Of a DNA stretch of 8,165 nucleotides, positions 1-6,700 are shown one piece after another (within the stretch, counting starts at the first letter, position 1; the number at the start of each line of letters is the position of its first letter). The stretch is from Lachnospiraceae bacterium UBA4711 (GTDB lineage: Bacteria; Bacillota; Clostridia; Lachnospirales; Lachnospiraceae). Position numbers and translations under genes: made by a program. A model generated the notes under the pieces. The model worked only from the letters and a program-made list of their open reading frames with translations. It was not told the origin of the DNA and ran no database searches. The stretch is taken from positions 8,863 to 17,027 of the forward strand of contig DHJV01000053.1 of NCBI GenBank assembly GCA_002404515.1, in the 5' to 3' direction.

Positions 1-26
1 GCTCCTATTTTCTTTGCCACTTCCAT
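1..26 (-). CDS. 5' end of an unidentified gene (partial)
   Basis: An ATG at 26-24 is preceded on the minus strand by AGGAG with a six-base spacer. The frame stays open to the window edge and begins MEVAKKIG. It lies downstream of the atp terminator, so it should be a separate transcription unit. Only eight or nine codons are visible, so no family can be named. The evidence is the ribosome binding site, the start codon and the position alone. Confidence 0.35.
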
Positions 27-96
27 TCCAGTCTCCTGCTTTTTTGGAGCAAACCTGTTGTTTCTTTCTGCTTTACTCCTATTTTCTCATAATCAT

Positions 97-138
97 AAAA
101 AAGAAACATCCAACCGGTTCTTGCCAGCTGGATGTTTC
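97..138 (-). terminator. Rho-independent terminator of the atp operon
   Basis: Arms at 103-117 and 124-138 enclose a six-base loop. Read on the minus strand the 15 positions pair completely, with two G-U wobbles. The same two positions are mismatches if read on the plus strand. The hairpin is followed on the minus strand by six T (97-102), extended by TTTC within the stem base. No T run follows it on the plus strand, so it works in the direction of the atp genes. It lies about 200 bases beyond the atpC stop, with no other gene between. Confidence 0.9.
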
Positions 139-192
139 ATTCTCTTGTTGCCTATCGACTACATATATTCATGTACATTACGTCAACTTATA
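139..192. other. Non-coding remainder of the atp 3' untranslated region
   Basis: This AT-rich stretch lies between the terminator hairpin and the 37-bp repeat array. No start with a ribosome binding site and no convincing hairpin is visible. The part next to the array may be a decayed fifth copy of the repeat, but the match is too weak to assert. The gene-free block from 27 to 336 thus consists of the terminator, this piece, the repeats and a leader for the next gene. Confidence 0.5.
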
Positions 193-339
193 CACTCACA
201 AACATTGCAATACTCATGTTCTTTATTTATACTTACAGTCACCGCAATTCTCATGTTCAATATTTATACTTACAGTCACTGTAATTCTCTTATTCTGTAT
301 TTACACTCACAAACATTGCAATGCTTATCCATTTATTTA
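193..339 (-). repeat. Four tandem ~37-bp repeats in the atp 3' untranslated region
   Basis: Contiguous units lie at 193-229, 230-266, 267-303 and 304-339, of 37, 37, 37 and 36 bases. Each begins on the minus strand with TAAATA, and the first TAA is the atpC stop codon. Units one and four share an identical 19-base stretch (CACTCACAAACATTGCAAT on the plus strand). Units two and three share TACTTACAGTCAC and match at about 31 of 37 positions. The layout is therefore A-B-B-A. The B units contain dyads: TTACAG-TGA-CTGTAA in unit three, and TTGCGG-TGA-CTGTAA with wobbles in unit two. No unique spacers separate the units, so this is not a CRISPR array. The role is unknown; mRNA 3'-end stability or protein binding are possible. 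Confidence 0.85.
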
Positions 340-750
340 CTTCCCTTCATACCGATCGTGTCCCTGCAGTCTCGCCATCGCTCTGGCAAGTGAAGCACGG
401 GAAATATGGTATTCCATGATACTCTGCTTCTGCTGCATCTGCTCGATGGCTCGTTCCTTCGCAGCCTGTGCACGGAACTCATCGATTTCCTCCGGTTTTT
501 CTGCCGAATAGACAAGTACAACAACCTCGTTGTTCTTGACCTTCAGAAGTCCATCGGAACAGATTGCCACATGTTCCTCTCCATCCGGTGTCCGGAAGTG
601 CAGCTCACCGACTTCGATATTCGTCGTCATCTTCTCGTGATGTGCCAGAATCGCCATCTGTCCATCATAGCCGGGGAATTTCAAAATTTCACATGGTCCA
701 TCATAAAACACCCGGTCACAGGCTATGATTTTGAGTGAAAATGTATTCAT
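337..750 (-). CDS. atpC: F1 ATP synthase epsilon subunit
   Basis: The 137-residue product is the epsilon subunit, which sits with gamma at the foot of the rotor shaft and restrains ATP hydrolysis. Residues 1-85 form the N-terminal beta sandwich, with the family-typical stretch GYDGQMAILAHHEKM near 27-41. Residues 87-131 are the two C-terminal helices, ending in ASLARAMARLQGH. IDEFRA at 89-94 fits the I/L-D-x-x-R-A ATP-binding motif known from Bacillus PS3 epsilon, so ATP-sensing control of the inhibitory helices is likely by inference. The ATG at 750 follows AAAGGGGA at good spacing, 21 bases after atpD. It is the last gene of the operon, and its TAA opens the downstream tandem repeats. Confidence 0.97.
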   Translation of the reverse strand: MNTFSLKIIACDRVFYDGPCEILKFPGYDGQMAILAHHEKMTTNIEVGELHFRTPDGEEHVAICSDGLLKVKNNEVVVLVYSAEKPEEIDEFRAQAAKERAIEQMQQKQSIMEYHISRASLARAMARLQGHDRYEGK

Positions 751-771
751 ATGCCGTCCCCTTTCTATCCT

Positions 772-2163
772 TTACAGGGTTTCTGCTTTCTTCTTTACAT
801 CCTCAATCGTACCAACATTAAAGAAGGCTGCCTCCGGATATTCATCCATCTCACCATCCAAGATTGCCTTAAATCCACGAATCGTCTCCTTGACTGGTAC
901 AAATACACCTTTGACATTCGTGAAATTCTCTGCTACATGGAATGGCTGTGACAGGAAACGCTGTACCTTTCTTGCACGGTAAACCGTCTGCTTATCCTCA
1001 TCGGAAAGCTCTTCCATACCAAGAATTGCAATGATATCCTGCAGTTCCTTATACTTCTGCAAAGTCTCCTGCACCTCACGTGCGACACGGTAATGCTCTT
1101 CTCCAACGACATCTGCCTCCAGAATACGGGAAGTTGATTCCAGTGGATCAACGGCTGGATAAATACCCTGTTCTACAATCTTACGTGACAATACAGTCGT
1201 TGCATCCAGGTGAGAGAATGTTGTAGCAGGTGCCGGGTCTGTCAAGTCATCGGCTGGTACATAGACCGCCTGTACCGATGTAACAGAACCATCCTTTGTA
1301 GAAGCGATACGCTCCTGCAACTCACCTAAATCATTTGCCAGCGTTGGCTGATATCCAACAGCAGAAGGCATACGTCCAAGCAATGCAGACACCTCTGAAC
1401 CTGCCTGTACAAAACGGAAGATATTATCAATGAATAACAACACATCCTGCTTTTTTACATCACGGAAATATTCTGCCATCGTAAGTCCCGTCTCTGCCAC
1501 ACGCATACGTGCACCCGGTGACTCATTCATCTGTCCAAATACCAGCGCTGTCTTATCAAGAACGCCGGATTCTTTCATCTCATTCCACAGATCGTTACCC
1601 TCACGGGAACGCTCTCCAACTCCGGTGAAAATGGAATAACCGCCGCTCTCCGTTGCGATGTTGTGGATCAGCTCCTGAATCAGAACTGTCTTACCAACAC
1701 CGGCACCACCGAACAGACCGATCTTACCACCCTTTGCATATGGGGCAAGCAGATCGATGACCTTGATACCGGTTTCCAGCATCTCAACAACCGGACTCTG
1801 ATCCTCAAATGTTGGCGGCTCACGGTGGATACACCAGTGCTCGCCATTCTCCAGACTTTCCTTTCCATCCAATGTCTCACCAAGTACATTGAACAGTCGT
1901 CCTAATGTCTGCTCTCCGACCGGAACCTGAATGCCAGATCCGGTCGCTGTCACTTCCATATCTCTGCACAAGCCTTCGCTCGCTGCAAGCATAATACAAC
2001 GGACAACATTGTCACCGATATGCTGGGATACTTCCATGACGCATTTCTTTCCATTGTTCATCACATACAAAGCATCCTTGATATATGGCAGGTTGCCGTC
2101 TGCAAACTCGACATCGACAACCGGTCCGGATACCTGTACGATCTTACCTTTATTTTCACTCAT
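772..2163 (-). CDS. atpD: F1 ATP synthase catalytic beta subunit
   Basis: The 463-residue product is the catalytic beta subunit, which makes ATP from ADP and phosphate at its interface with alpha. Its length is normal. Numbered from the ATG at 2163, the P-loop GGAGVGKT lies at 152-159, GERSREG at 183-189 with the catalytic glutamate E184, the Walker B strand VLLFID at 241-246, and a DELSEED-type loop EELSDED at 384-390. A longer frame opens with GTG at 2175, overlapping the atpG stop as GTGA. I prefer the ATG at 2163 because AGGTG at 2177-2173 is spaced nine bases from it, and MSENKGKIVQVSGPVVDVEF matches the usual beta N-terminus. Every active-site motif is intact. Confidence 0.98.
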   Translation of the reverse strand: MSENKGKIVQVSGPVVDVEFADGNLPYIKDALYVMNNGKKCVMEVSQHIGDNVVRCIMLAASEGLCRDMEVTATGSGIQVPVGEQTLGRLFNVLGETLDGKESLENGEHWCIHREPPTFEDQSPVVEMLETGIKVIDLLAPYAKGGKIGLFGGAGVGKTVLIQELIHNIATESGGYSIFTGVGERSREGNDLWNEMKESGVLDKTALVFGQMNESPGARMRVAETGLTMAEYFRDVKKQDVLLFIDNIFRFVQAGSEVSALLGRMPSAVGYQPTLANDLGELQERIASTKDGSVTSVQAVYVPADDLTDPAPATTFSHLDATTVLSRKIVEQGIYPAVDPLESTSRILEADVVGEEHYRVAREVQETLQKYKELQDIIAILGMEELSDEDKQTVYRARKVQRFLSQPFHVAENFTNVKGVFVPVKETIRGFKAILDGEMDEYPEAAFFNVGTIEDVKKKAETL

Positions 2164-2171
2164 GCGATCAT

Positions 2172-3122
2172 TCACCTCGCTTGCTTCTTCTTTTTCTTCT
2201 TGAGTGCCTTGGCTCCACCGATCACCTCGGTGATTTCCTGCGTGATTGCTGCCTGACGCACACGGTTAAATTCAATCGAGAGATCATGCAGCATTGCCTG
2301 CGCATTGTCCGTTGCCGCCTGCATCGCCATCATTCTGGCATTTTCCTCACTTGCGGAACCCTCAACAAGAACACCATACATAAAACCTGTTACATAGTTA
2401 TACACCAATTTCTCCAAAACCTTCTTCGGAGATGGATAGATCAAAAACCAGTCGTCGGATTGCTCTGCTGCCTCACGGTCGCTGTTTCCGAATCCCTTCT
2501 GGGAATCCTCCAGCAGTTCCTTCTTGATAAACTCATGTGTCTTGAGCGGCAGGATTTCCTGCACCTCAACCTCTTCCTTCATGCTGTTTACCATCTTCGT
2601 ATAGACAACATATACCTCGTCGATTTCTTCCTCCTTATATAACTCCACGATACGCTCTGTAATCATTCGTGCACGGTGGATGGAAGGGTTGTTCGCCGAA
2701 TAACAGAATCCCTCTTCCAGTTTATATCCCTGGGAAGAAAAGAAATGTCGTCCTAACTCTCCAACTACAAACAGACGGTAGGAATCCGCCTCATCAACCA
2801 GCTTCTGCGCTTCTTTTAACACATTGTGGTTATATGCGCCCGCCATACCTTTATCGCCTGTTATAACGATAAATGCACGCCGTTTGGTCTTCTCCAGCAG
2901 ATCCTTGCCACGGTTATCAAAGAACAGATGCTGCATATCCGGGAAATGCAACAGAATATCTGCAATCTGTTCTTGCAATCCATAGAAATACGGCTCGGTA
3001 TTCTCCAGCTTCTGTCTTGCTTTCCGAAGCTTCATCGAAGACATCATATACATTGCCTTCGTGATCTTCATCGTGTCCTGGATACTTTTGATACGTGTGG
3101 AAATTTCTCTTGCATTTGCCAT
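2172..3122 (-). CDS. atpG: F1 ATP synthase gamma subunit with lysine-rich C-terminal tail
   Basis: The 316-residue product is the central rotor shaft that couples c-ring rotation to the three catalytic sites. The N-terminal helix (MANAREISTRIKSIQDTMKI and on to about residue 60) and the C-terminal helix ending AAITQEITEVIGGAKAL (291-307) form the coiled-coil shaft. ITGDKGMAGAYN at 87-98 is the conserved start of the globular part. It exceeds the usual 285-290 residues for two reasons: an acidic insertion near 195-228 and a tail KKKKKKQAR (308-316) past the normal end. The ATG directly abuts the TAA of the preceding gene, and GGAGGG lies seven bases upstream, so translation is probably coupled. 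The gene is complete. Confidence 0.97.
   Translation of the reverse strand: MANAREISTRIKSIQDTMKITKAMYMMSSMKLRKARQKLENTEPYFYGLQEQIADILLHFPDMQHLFFDNRGKDLLEKTKRRAFIVITGDKGMAGAYNHNVLKEAQKLVDEADSYRLFVVGELGRHFFSSQGYKLEEGFCYSANNPSIHRARMITERIVELYKEEEIDEVYVVYTKMVNSMKEEVEVQEILPLKTHEFIKKELLEDSQKGFGNSDREAAEQSDDWFLIYPSPKKVLEKLVYNYVTGFMYGVLVEGSASEENARMMAMQAATDNAQAMLHDLSIEFNRVRQAAITQEITEVIGGAKALKKKKKKQAR
2173..2177 (-). promoter_or_regulatory. atpD ribosome binding site inside the atpG 3' end
   Basis: On the minus strand AGGTG lies nine bases before the ATG at 2163. It overlaps the last codon and stop of atpG. This spacing supports the ATG start of atpD over the GTG at 2175. It also means that the lysine-rich end of gamma is encoded by purine-rich sequence leading into this site, so atpD translation is probably coupled to atpG. 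Confidence 0.65.
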
Positions 3123-5171
3123 TTAATTCCCTCCGTTTTCGTCTTCCAGGCTCCTCTGCTTATATTCATTCGCTGCCTGTATGATTGCATCCTTCACATC
3201 GTCTGCCAGATCCTTGGAAGAATCCAGACGCCCGATAATATCTGCATGATTCTTTGCAAAATCATCCAGCAGTCCAAGGCGGAATGCCTTGATCTTCTCA
3301 ATCGGAAGATCACTGAATACATGTGCATTGGCAGCAACCAATGTGATAACCTGCTCTGCCATTGTAAATGGACGTCCAAGCGGTTGCTTCAACAGCTCCA
3401 TCAGCGCACGTCCATGCGCTAACTGTTTCTTCGTGTTCTCATCCAGATCGGAAGAAAACTGTGTAAAGACCTCCATCTCACGATACTGTGCCAGATCAAT
3501 ACGGATACTTCCGGCTGCCTTCTTCATCGCCTTTGTCTGTGCCGCACCACCGACACGCGATACGGAAAGTCCGACATTGACGGCTGGCCGCTGACCTGCA
3601 AAGAACAGTTCGCTTTCCAGATATATCTGTCCATCTGTGATAGAAATAACGTTTGTCGGTATATATGCAGACACATCGCCTGCCTGTGTCTCAATAATTG
3701 GAAGCGCGGTAATACTTCCGCCACCAGCCTCGGCTGTCACACGGGAAGAACGCTCCAGCAATCTTGAGTGCAGATAGAATACATCTCCTGGATATGCCTC
3801 ACGTCCTGGTGAACGCTCCAGCAAAAGTGAGATTGCACGATAGGCAACCGCATGCTTGGACAGATCATCATAGACGATCAGAACATCCTTGCCCTGATAC
3901 ATAAAATACTCTGCAAGCGCTGTACCTGCGTATGGCGCGATATACTGCAATGGTGCCGGATCGGATGCTGTTGCAGCAACGACGATCGTGTAATCCATAG
4001 CATCATTTTTCTTCAATGTATTTACTAACTTCGCGATTGTCGATGCCTTCTGTCCGATTGCAACATAGACACAGATAACATCCTTGCCCTTCTGGTTCAG
4101 GATTGTATCCATCGCGATTGAAGTCTTACCTGTCTGTCTGTCACCGATGATCAACTCACGCTGTCCACGACCGATCGGGAACATCGAATCAATTGACAGA
4201 ATACCTGTCTCCATAGGAACGGATACGGATTTACGATCAACAATACTTGGCGCCGGGTTCTCGATTGGACGGTAACCATCCTGCGCGATATCGCCTTGTC
4301 CATCAATCGGCGCACCAAGTGCATCCACAATTCTTCCAAGGAATGCATCTCCGACCGGGATACCAGCCATCTTGCCGGTACGAACGACACGGCTGCCTTC
4401 CCTGATCTCTGTATCACGCCCAAACAGGATAACACCGATCTCATCGCGTCTTACATCCTGTACCATACCTTTGACACCACAGTCAAAGAGGACGATCTCA
4501 CCGTAAAATGCATGATCGATACCATCGACGTTTGCAATACCATCACCAACCCAGTTTACAACACCGATTTCCTTATCCTTTGCCTGCAGCTCAAAATCTG
4601 CGATATCGGCTCGCAGGATGGAAATGATGCTCTCCTCGCTGACCGTTGCCAGCTTCTTGCTTGTCAGAGACTGGTTGATATGCTTCTGCAGCTGATCGAT
4701 ACGTCCCTGCTCACTCCAGTCGTACTCTTTATTTCCAACACGAATAATGAATCCACTCTTGATAGATGCATCTTCCTTGCCAACGACCTTGATATCCGGA
4801 TTGTTGCATTCCTTTGCAAGGAACAAACGAATCCGTTCCATCTGCTCTGGTGTCGGTGGTGTCACATACGTAAGCTCTGCCTGATCTTCCACCTTCTCCG
4901 GCGTCTTTGTAAGTTCAATATATGCCTGCTCGATCTCATCCAATAATCCAAAATCTCCATTATCACATAAGATCTTTAAGAAATTCCGGATCTCCTTCGG
5001 GAATACCCGGTCGATTACCAGATGTTTTTTCTCCAGCGATACGGTTGGATCTTCAAACTCCACACCGATCTGTGGAACTGCCTCTAAAATATCTTTTACG
5101 CTCTGCAGATTTGACTTCGCGTTTTCAACGAGCTTCAAATCTACTGCATAGTCCTTTGCTGCTCGAATCAC
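3123..5171 (-). CDS. atpHA: Fused F1 ATP synthase delta-alpha subunit
   Basis: One 682-residue frame carries two subunits normally made separately. Residues 1-165 match delta, the stalk protein joining b to the top of the head: a helical N-terminal domain to about 100, then the C-terminal domain ending SGFIIRVGNKEYDWSEQGRI (139-158). A linker of about 12 residues follows. Residues from about 178 match alpha: VGDGIANVDG at 208-217, P-loop GDRQTGKT at 343-350, LIVYDD at 431-436, and SRVGGAAQ with arginine finger R539. The alpha part is about 505 residues, which is normal, and delta is only slightly short. The GTG start at 5171 overlaps the atpF stop as GTGA, with AGGTGA seven bases upstream. 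No methionine codon occurs between residues 112 and 236, so a separate alpha from an ATG is excluded. An assembly or sequencing error joining two genes cannot be ruled out, but no truncation or frame slip is seen. Confidence 0.95.
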   Translation of the reverse strand: MIRAAKDYAVDLKLVENAKSNLQSVKDILEAVPQIGVEFEDPTVSLEKKHLVIDRVFPKEIRNFLKILCDNGDFGLLDEIEQAYIELTKTPEKVEDQAELTYVTPPTPEQMERIRLFLAKECNNPDIKVVGKEDASIKSGFIIRVGNKEYDWSEQGRIDQLQKHINQSLTSKKLATVSEESIISILRADIADFELQAKDKEIGVVNWVGDGIANVDGIDHAFYGEIVLFDCGVKGMVQDVRRDEIGVILFGRDTEIREGSRVVRTGKMAGIPVGDAFLGRIVDALGAPIDGQGDIAQDGYRPIENPAPSIVDRKSVSVPMETGILSIDSMFPIGRGQRELIIGDRQTGKTSIAMDTILNQKGKDVICVYVAIGQKASTIAKLVNTLKKNDAMDYTIVVAATASDPAPLQYIAPYAGTALAEYFMYQGKDVLIVYDDLSKHAVAYRAISLLLERSPGREAYPGDVFYLHSRLLERSSRVTAEAGGGSITALPIIETQAGDVSAYIPTNVISITDGQIYLESELFFAGQRPAVNVGLSVSRVGGAAQTKAMKKAAGSIRIDLAQYREMEVFTQFSSDLDENTKKQLAHGRALMELLKQPLGRPFTMAEQVITLVAANAHVFSDLPIEKIKAFRLGLLDDFAKNHADIIGRLDSSKDLADDVKDAIIQAANEYKQRSLEDENGGN
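4629..4679 (-). other. Delta-alpha junction and linker
   Basis: This stretch encodes residues 165-181 of the fused protein, linking the last delta helix to the first alpha helix. The linker is polar (NQSLTSKKLATVSEES). The codons for E179-E180 read GAGGAG and form an AGGAG at 4636-4632, six bases before an in-frame ATT (I183, 4625-4623). This could be a remnant of, or a weak site for, internal initiation of alpha, or only coincidence of codon choice. There is no stop, ATG, GTG or TTG at the junction. Confidence 0.7.
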
Positions 5172-5653
5172 GTTTCATCACCTGCTTTATCTAAAAATTT
5201 GTCGTACAGCGCGTTATCCACGTCTGCACCCTTTTTCTCTCCAACTACCTTAACTGTTGCATCGACAACCATATCAGCAATATCTTTTTCTGCTTTCTTC
5301 AAGATCTGTGCCTTCTGATTCTCTGCATCAGCGATTGCATCTTCCTTTACCTGCTTTGCGGTCTTCTCTGCATCTGATACAATCCGCTTATATTCCGCAT
5401 CTGCGGTCTGTCTTGCCTCCTGAAGTACCTGTTTCTTAGTCTCTTCTGCATTTGCAAGACTTGCCTCATACTGCTTTCTTGCTTCCTCTGCTGCCTGCTT
5501 GCTTTCGTCCGCTTCCTTGAACTGTCTGTCCGCTTCCTCCTGACGCGCAGCAATGATCTTCTGTACTGGCTTAAACAGGAAAATCCGCATCAACACAAAC
5601 AAAAGCAGCAGATTGATTATGGTAAGTAATAAATTCCAATCTACCCGGAGCAT
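5168..5653 (-). CDS. atpF: FO ATP synthase b subunit
   Basis: The 161-residue product is the peripheral stalk b subunit, which anchors in the membrane and holds the head still through delta. One membrane helix lies at about residues 7-28 (LLLTIINLLLLFVLMRIFLF). It is followed by a long charged helix of about 30-135, rich in A, E, K and Q and predicted to form a right-handed coiled coil. The length is usual. The ATG at 5653 has AGGGTGG upstream with a four-base spacer, 24 bases after atpE. The TGA overlaps the GTG start of the delta-alpha gene by four bases, so the two stalk partners are translationally coupled. Confidence 0.96.
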   Translation of the reverse strand: MLRVDWNLLLTIINLLLLFVLMRIFLFKPVQKIIAARQEEADRQFKEADESKQAAEEARKQYEASLANAEETKKQVLQEARQTADAEYKRIVSDAEKTAKQVKEDAIADAENQKAQILKKAEKDIADMVVDATVKVVGEKKGADVDNALYDKFLDKAGDET

Positions 5654-5677
5654 GTTACCACCCTGCCTTTCCTGTCA

Positions 5678-5902
5678 TTACTTCAACATTACTATGATCA
5701 TAAGTGCGATAACGAAACCGTAAATAGCGGTTGCCTCTGCAAGTGCACAACCAAGAATCAATGTCTTGTTGATCTTACCTTCTGCCTCTGGCTGTCTTGC
5801 GATTGCCTCTGCTGCCTTACCTGTTGCAATACCGATACCAATACCTGCGCCAAGCGCTCCTAAAACTGCAATACCTGCACCAATTGCGATTATTGTACCC
5901 AT
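5678..5902 (-). CDS. atpE: FO ATP synthase c subunit
   Basis: The 74-residue hairpin protein assembles into the rotating ring that carries the coupling ion. Helix one (about 3-32) has the glycine-rich run GALGAGIGIGIATGK. The polar loop holds the invariant ARQPE (35-39). Helix two (about 46-73) holds the ion-binding glutamate E56 in ALAEATAIYGF. Compared with the Na+ ring of Ilyobacter tartaricus, the Gln32 position is I23 and the Ser66 position is A57, while Thr67 and Tyr70 remain as T58 and Y61. Loss of the Gln and Ser ligands favours H+ coupling, as inference. AAGGAG lies nine bases before the ATG. It is shorter than many c subunits but complete. Confidence 0.97.
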   Translation of the reverse strand: MGTIIAIGAGIAVLGALGAGIGIGIATGKAAEAIARQPEAEGKINKTLILGCALAEATAIYGFVIALMIIVMLK

Positions 5903-5922
5903 AATAATTATCTCCTTTTCGT

Positions 5923-6621
5923 TTATTGTTCAATTTCTTCACTGATGTACAGTGATGTCAAAAATACAAATACATATGCCTGCAGCAATCCATCAAACAG
6001 ATCAAAATACAAAGAAAAGACTGCCGGCAGAACAACTGGAACAACCATCTTAATGAGTTCCATAATTACAAATGCACCAAGCACGTTACCAAAGAGTCGC
6101 ATGCACAGTGACAAAGGTCGTGTAAATACCTCTAAGATATTGATTGGAGTGACGATTGCGATCGGTTCTACGAACTTATGCAGCCACTTCTTCACACCCA
6201 GATGGTAAATACCTGCCGCCTCAACCAAGACAATACTCATAACCGCAAGTGCGATCGTGACATTCAGATCTTTCGTCGGGGACTTAAATCCAAACAATCC
6301 AATGATGTTCGATACACCAATATACAGCAATACAGTTGTCAGATATGGGACATACGCTTTTCCTTCAGGTCCGATCATATCCTCCACCATACCGGTCAGC
6401 TTTGTAACAATCGTCTCTGCGATTGCCTGACGTTTGCTGATGTGATCAATCTTCATGTTTCTTGTCAGGATGATTGCCACAAGAACTAGCACTGCCATGA
6501 TGATCCATGTTACGACCACAGATTCCGATACATCGATACCACCGAAGATTGGAATCGTAAATACGGTCTCACAGTTCAGTTCTTCCATCAGGTCTTTTGC
6601 AAGATCTTCCAAAAAAACCAT
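5923..6621 (-). CDS. atpB: FO ATP synthase a subunit
   Basis: The membrane stator subunit forms the ion half-channels beside the c-ring. Numbered from the ATG at 6621 (232 residues), hydrophobic segments occur near 33-53, 92-111, 120-140, 176-200 and 201-226. The essential arginine is R175 in SLCMRLFGN (171-179), and the conserved LLQAYVF puts the glutamine at 214. The position of E. coli E219 is F184, while D207 falls at the position of E. coli H245, an acid placement known in variant a subunits. The start is uncertain: AGGAG directly touches this ATG, so a TTG at 6612 (codon 4) or the ATG at codon 12 may be used. It is the first gene of the operon, and no atpI precedes it. Confidence 0.96.
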   Translation of the reverse strand: MVFLEDLAKDLMEELNCETVFTIPIFGGIDVSESVVVTWIIMAVLVLVAIILTRNMKIDHISKRQAIAETIVTKLTGMVEDMIGPEGKAYVPYLTTVLLYIGVSNIIGLFGFKSPTKDLNVTIALAVMSIVLVEAAGIYHLGVKKWLHKFVEPIAIVTPINILEVFTRPLSLCMRLFGNVLGAFVIMELIKMVVPVVLPAVFSLYFDLFDGLLQAYVFVFLTSLYISEEIEQ

Positions 6622-6626
6622 CTCCT
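6622..6626 (-). promoter_or_regulatory. atpB ribosome binding site touching the annotated ATG
   Basis: AGGAG at 6626-6622 on the minus strand is followed at once by the ATG at 6621, leaving no spacer. The in-frame TTG at 6612-6610 is nine bases away, a normal distance. The site therefore supports a TTG start for atpB, giving a protein three residues shorter. Conservation of the N-terminus in relatives would decide. Confidence 0.5.
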
Positions 6627-6659
6627 TTTCTCGTTTTATCCTTTCTACCCACGTAAAAG

Positions 6660-6687
6660 TGTATACCTTTTTTTGTCGAAAGTAAAA
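6660..6687 (-). promoter_or_regulatory. Candidate sigma-A promoter of the atp operon
   Basis: On the minus strand TTTTAC (6687-6682) and TATACA (6665-6660) are separated by 16 bases, giving a plausible -35/-10 pair. It would start transcription roughly 30 bases before atpB. The -35 is poor, and the AT-rich gap offers other choices. It lies after the terminator of the upstream genes, as a separate atp promoter should. Confidence 0.35.
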
Positions 6688-6700
6688 CGTATTTTTCTAT

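Noticed and set aside
2..87. 12-base direct repeat CTCCTATTTTCT at 2-13 and 76-87
   Set aside because: It is short, pyrimidine-rich sequence that contains reversed ribosome-binding-site-like AGGAG. Chance is the simplest explanation, though the 74-base spacing equals twice 37.
193..339. CRISPR array
   Set aside because: The repeats are contiguous with no unique spacers, diverge between units, and no cas genes are nearby.
14..511. Plus-strand open frame of 165 codons over the repeat region and atpC
   Set aside because: It covers the tandem repeats, whose 37-base period shifts the frame each unit, and the reverse of atpC. It has no ribosome binding site or family likeness.
2085..2642. Long plus-strand frames antisense to atpG and atpD
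   Set aside because: They are shadows of strongly conserved minus-strand genes, with cysteine and histidine-rich unnatural composition.
4296..4946. 216-codon plus-strand frame opposite the delta-alpha gene
   Set aside because: It is antisense to conserved alpha and delta sequence and has no recognisable domain.
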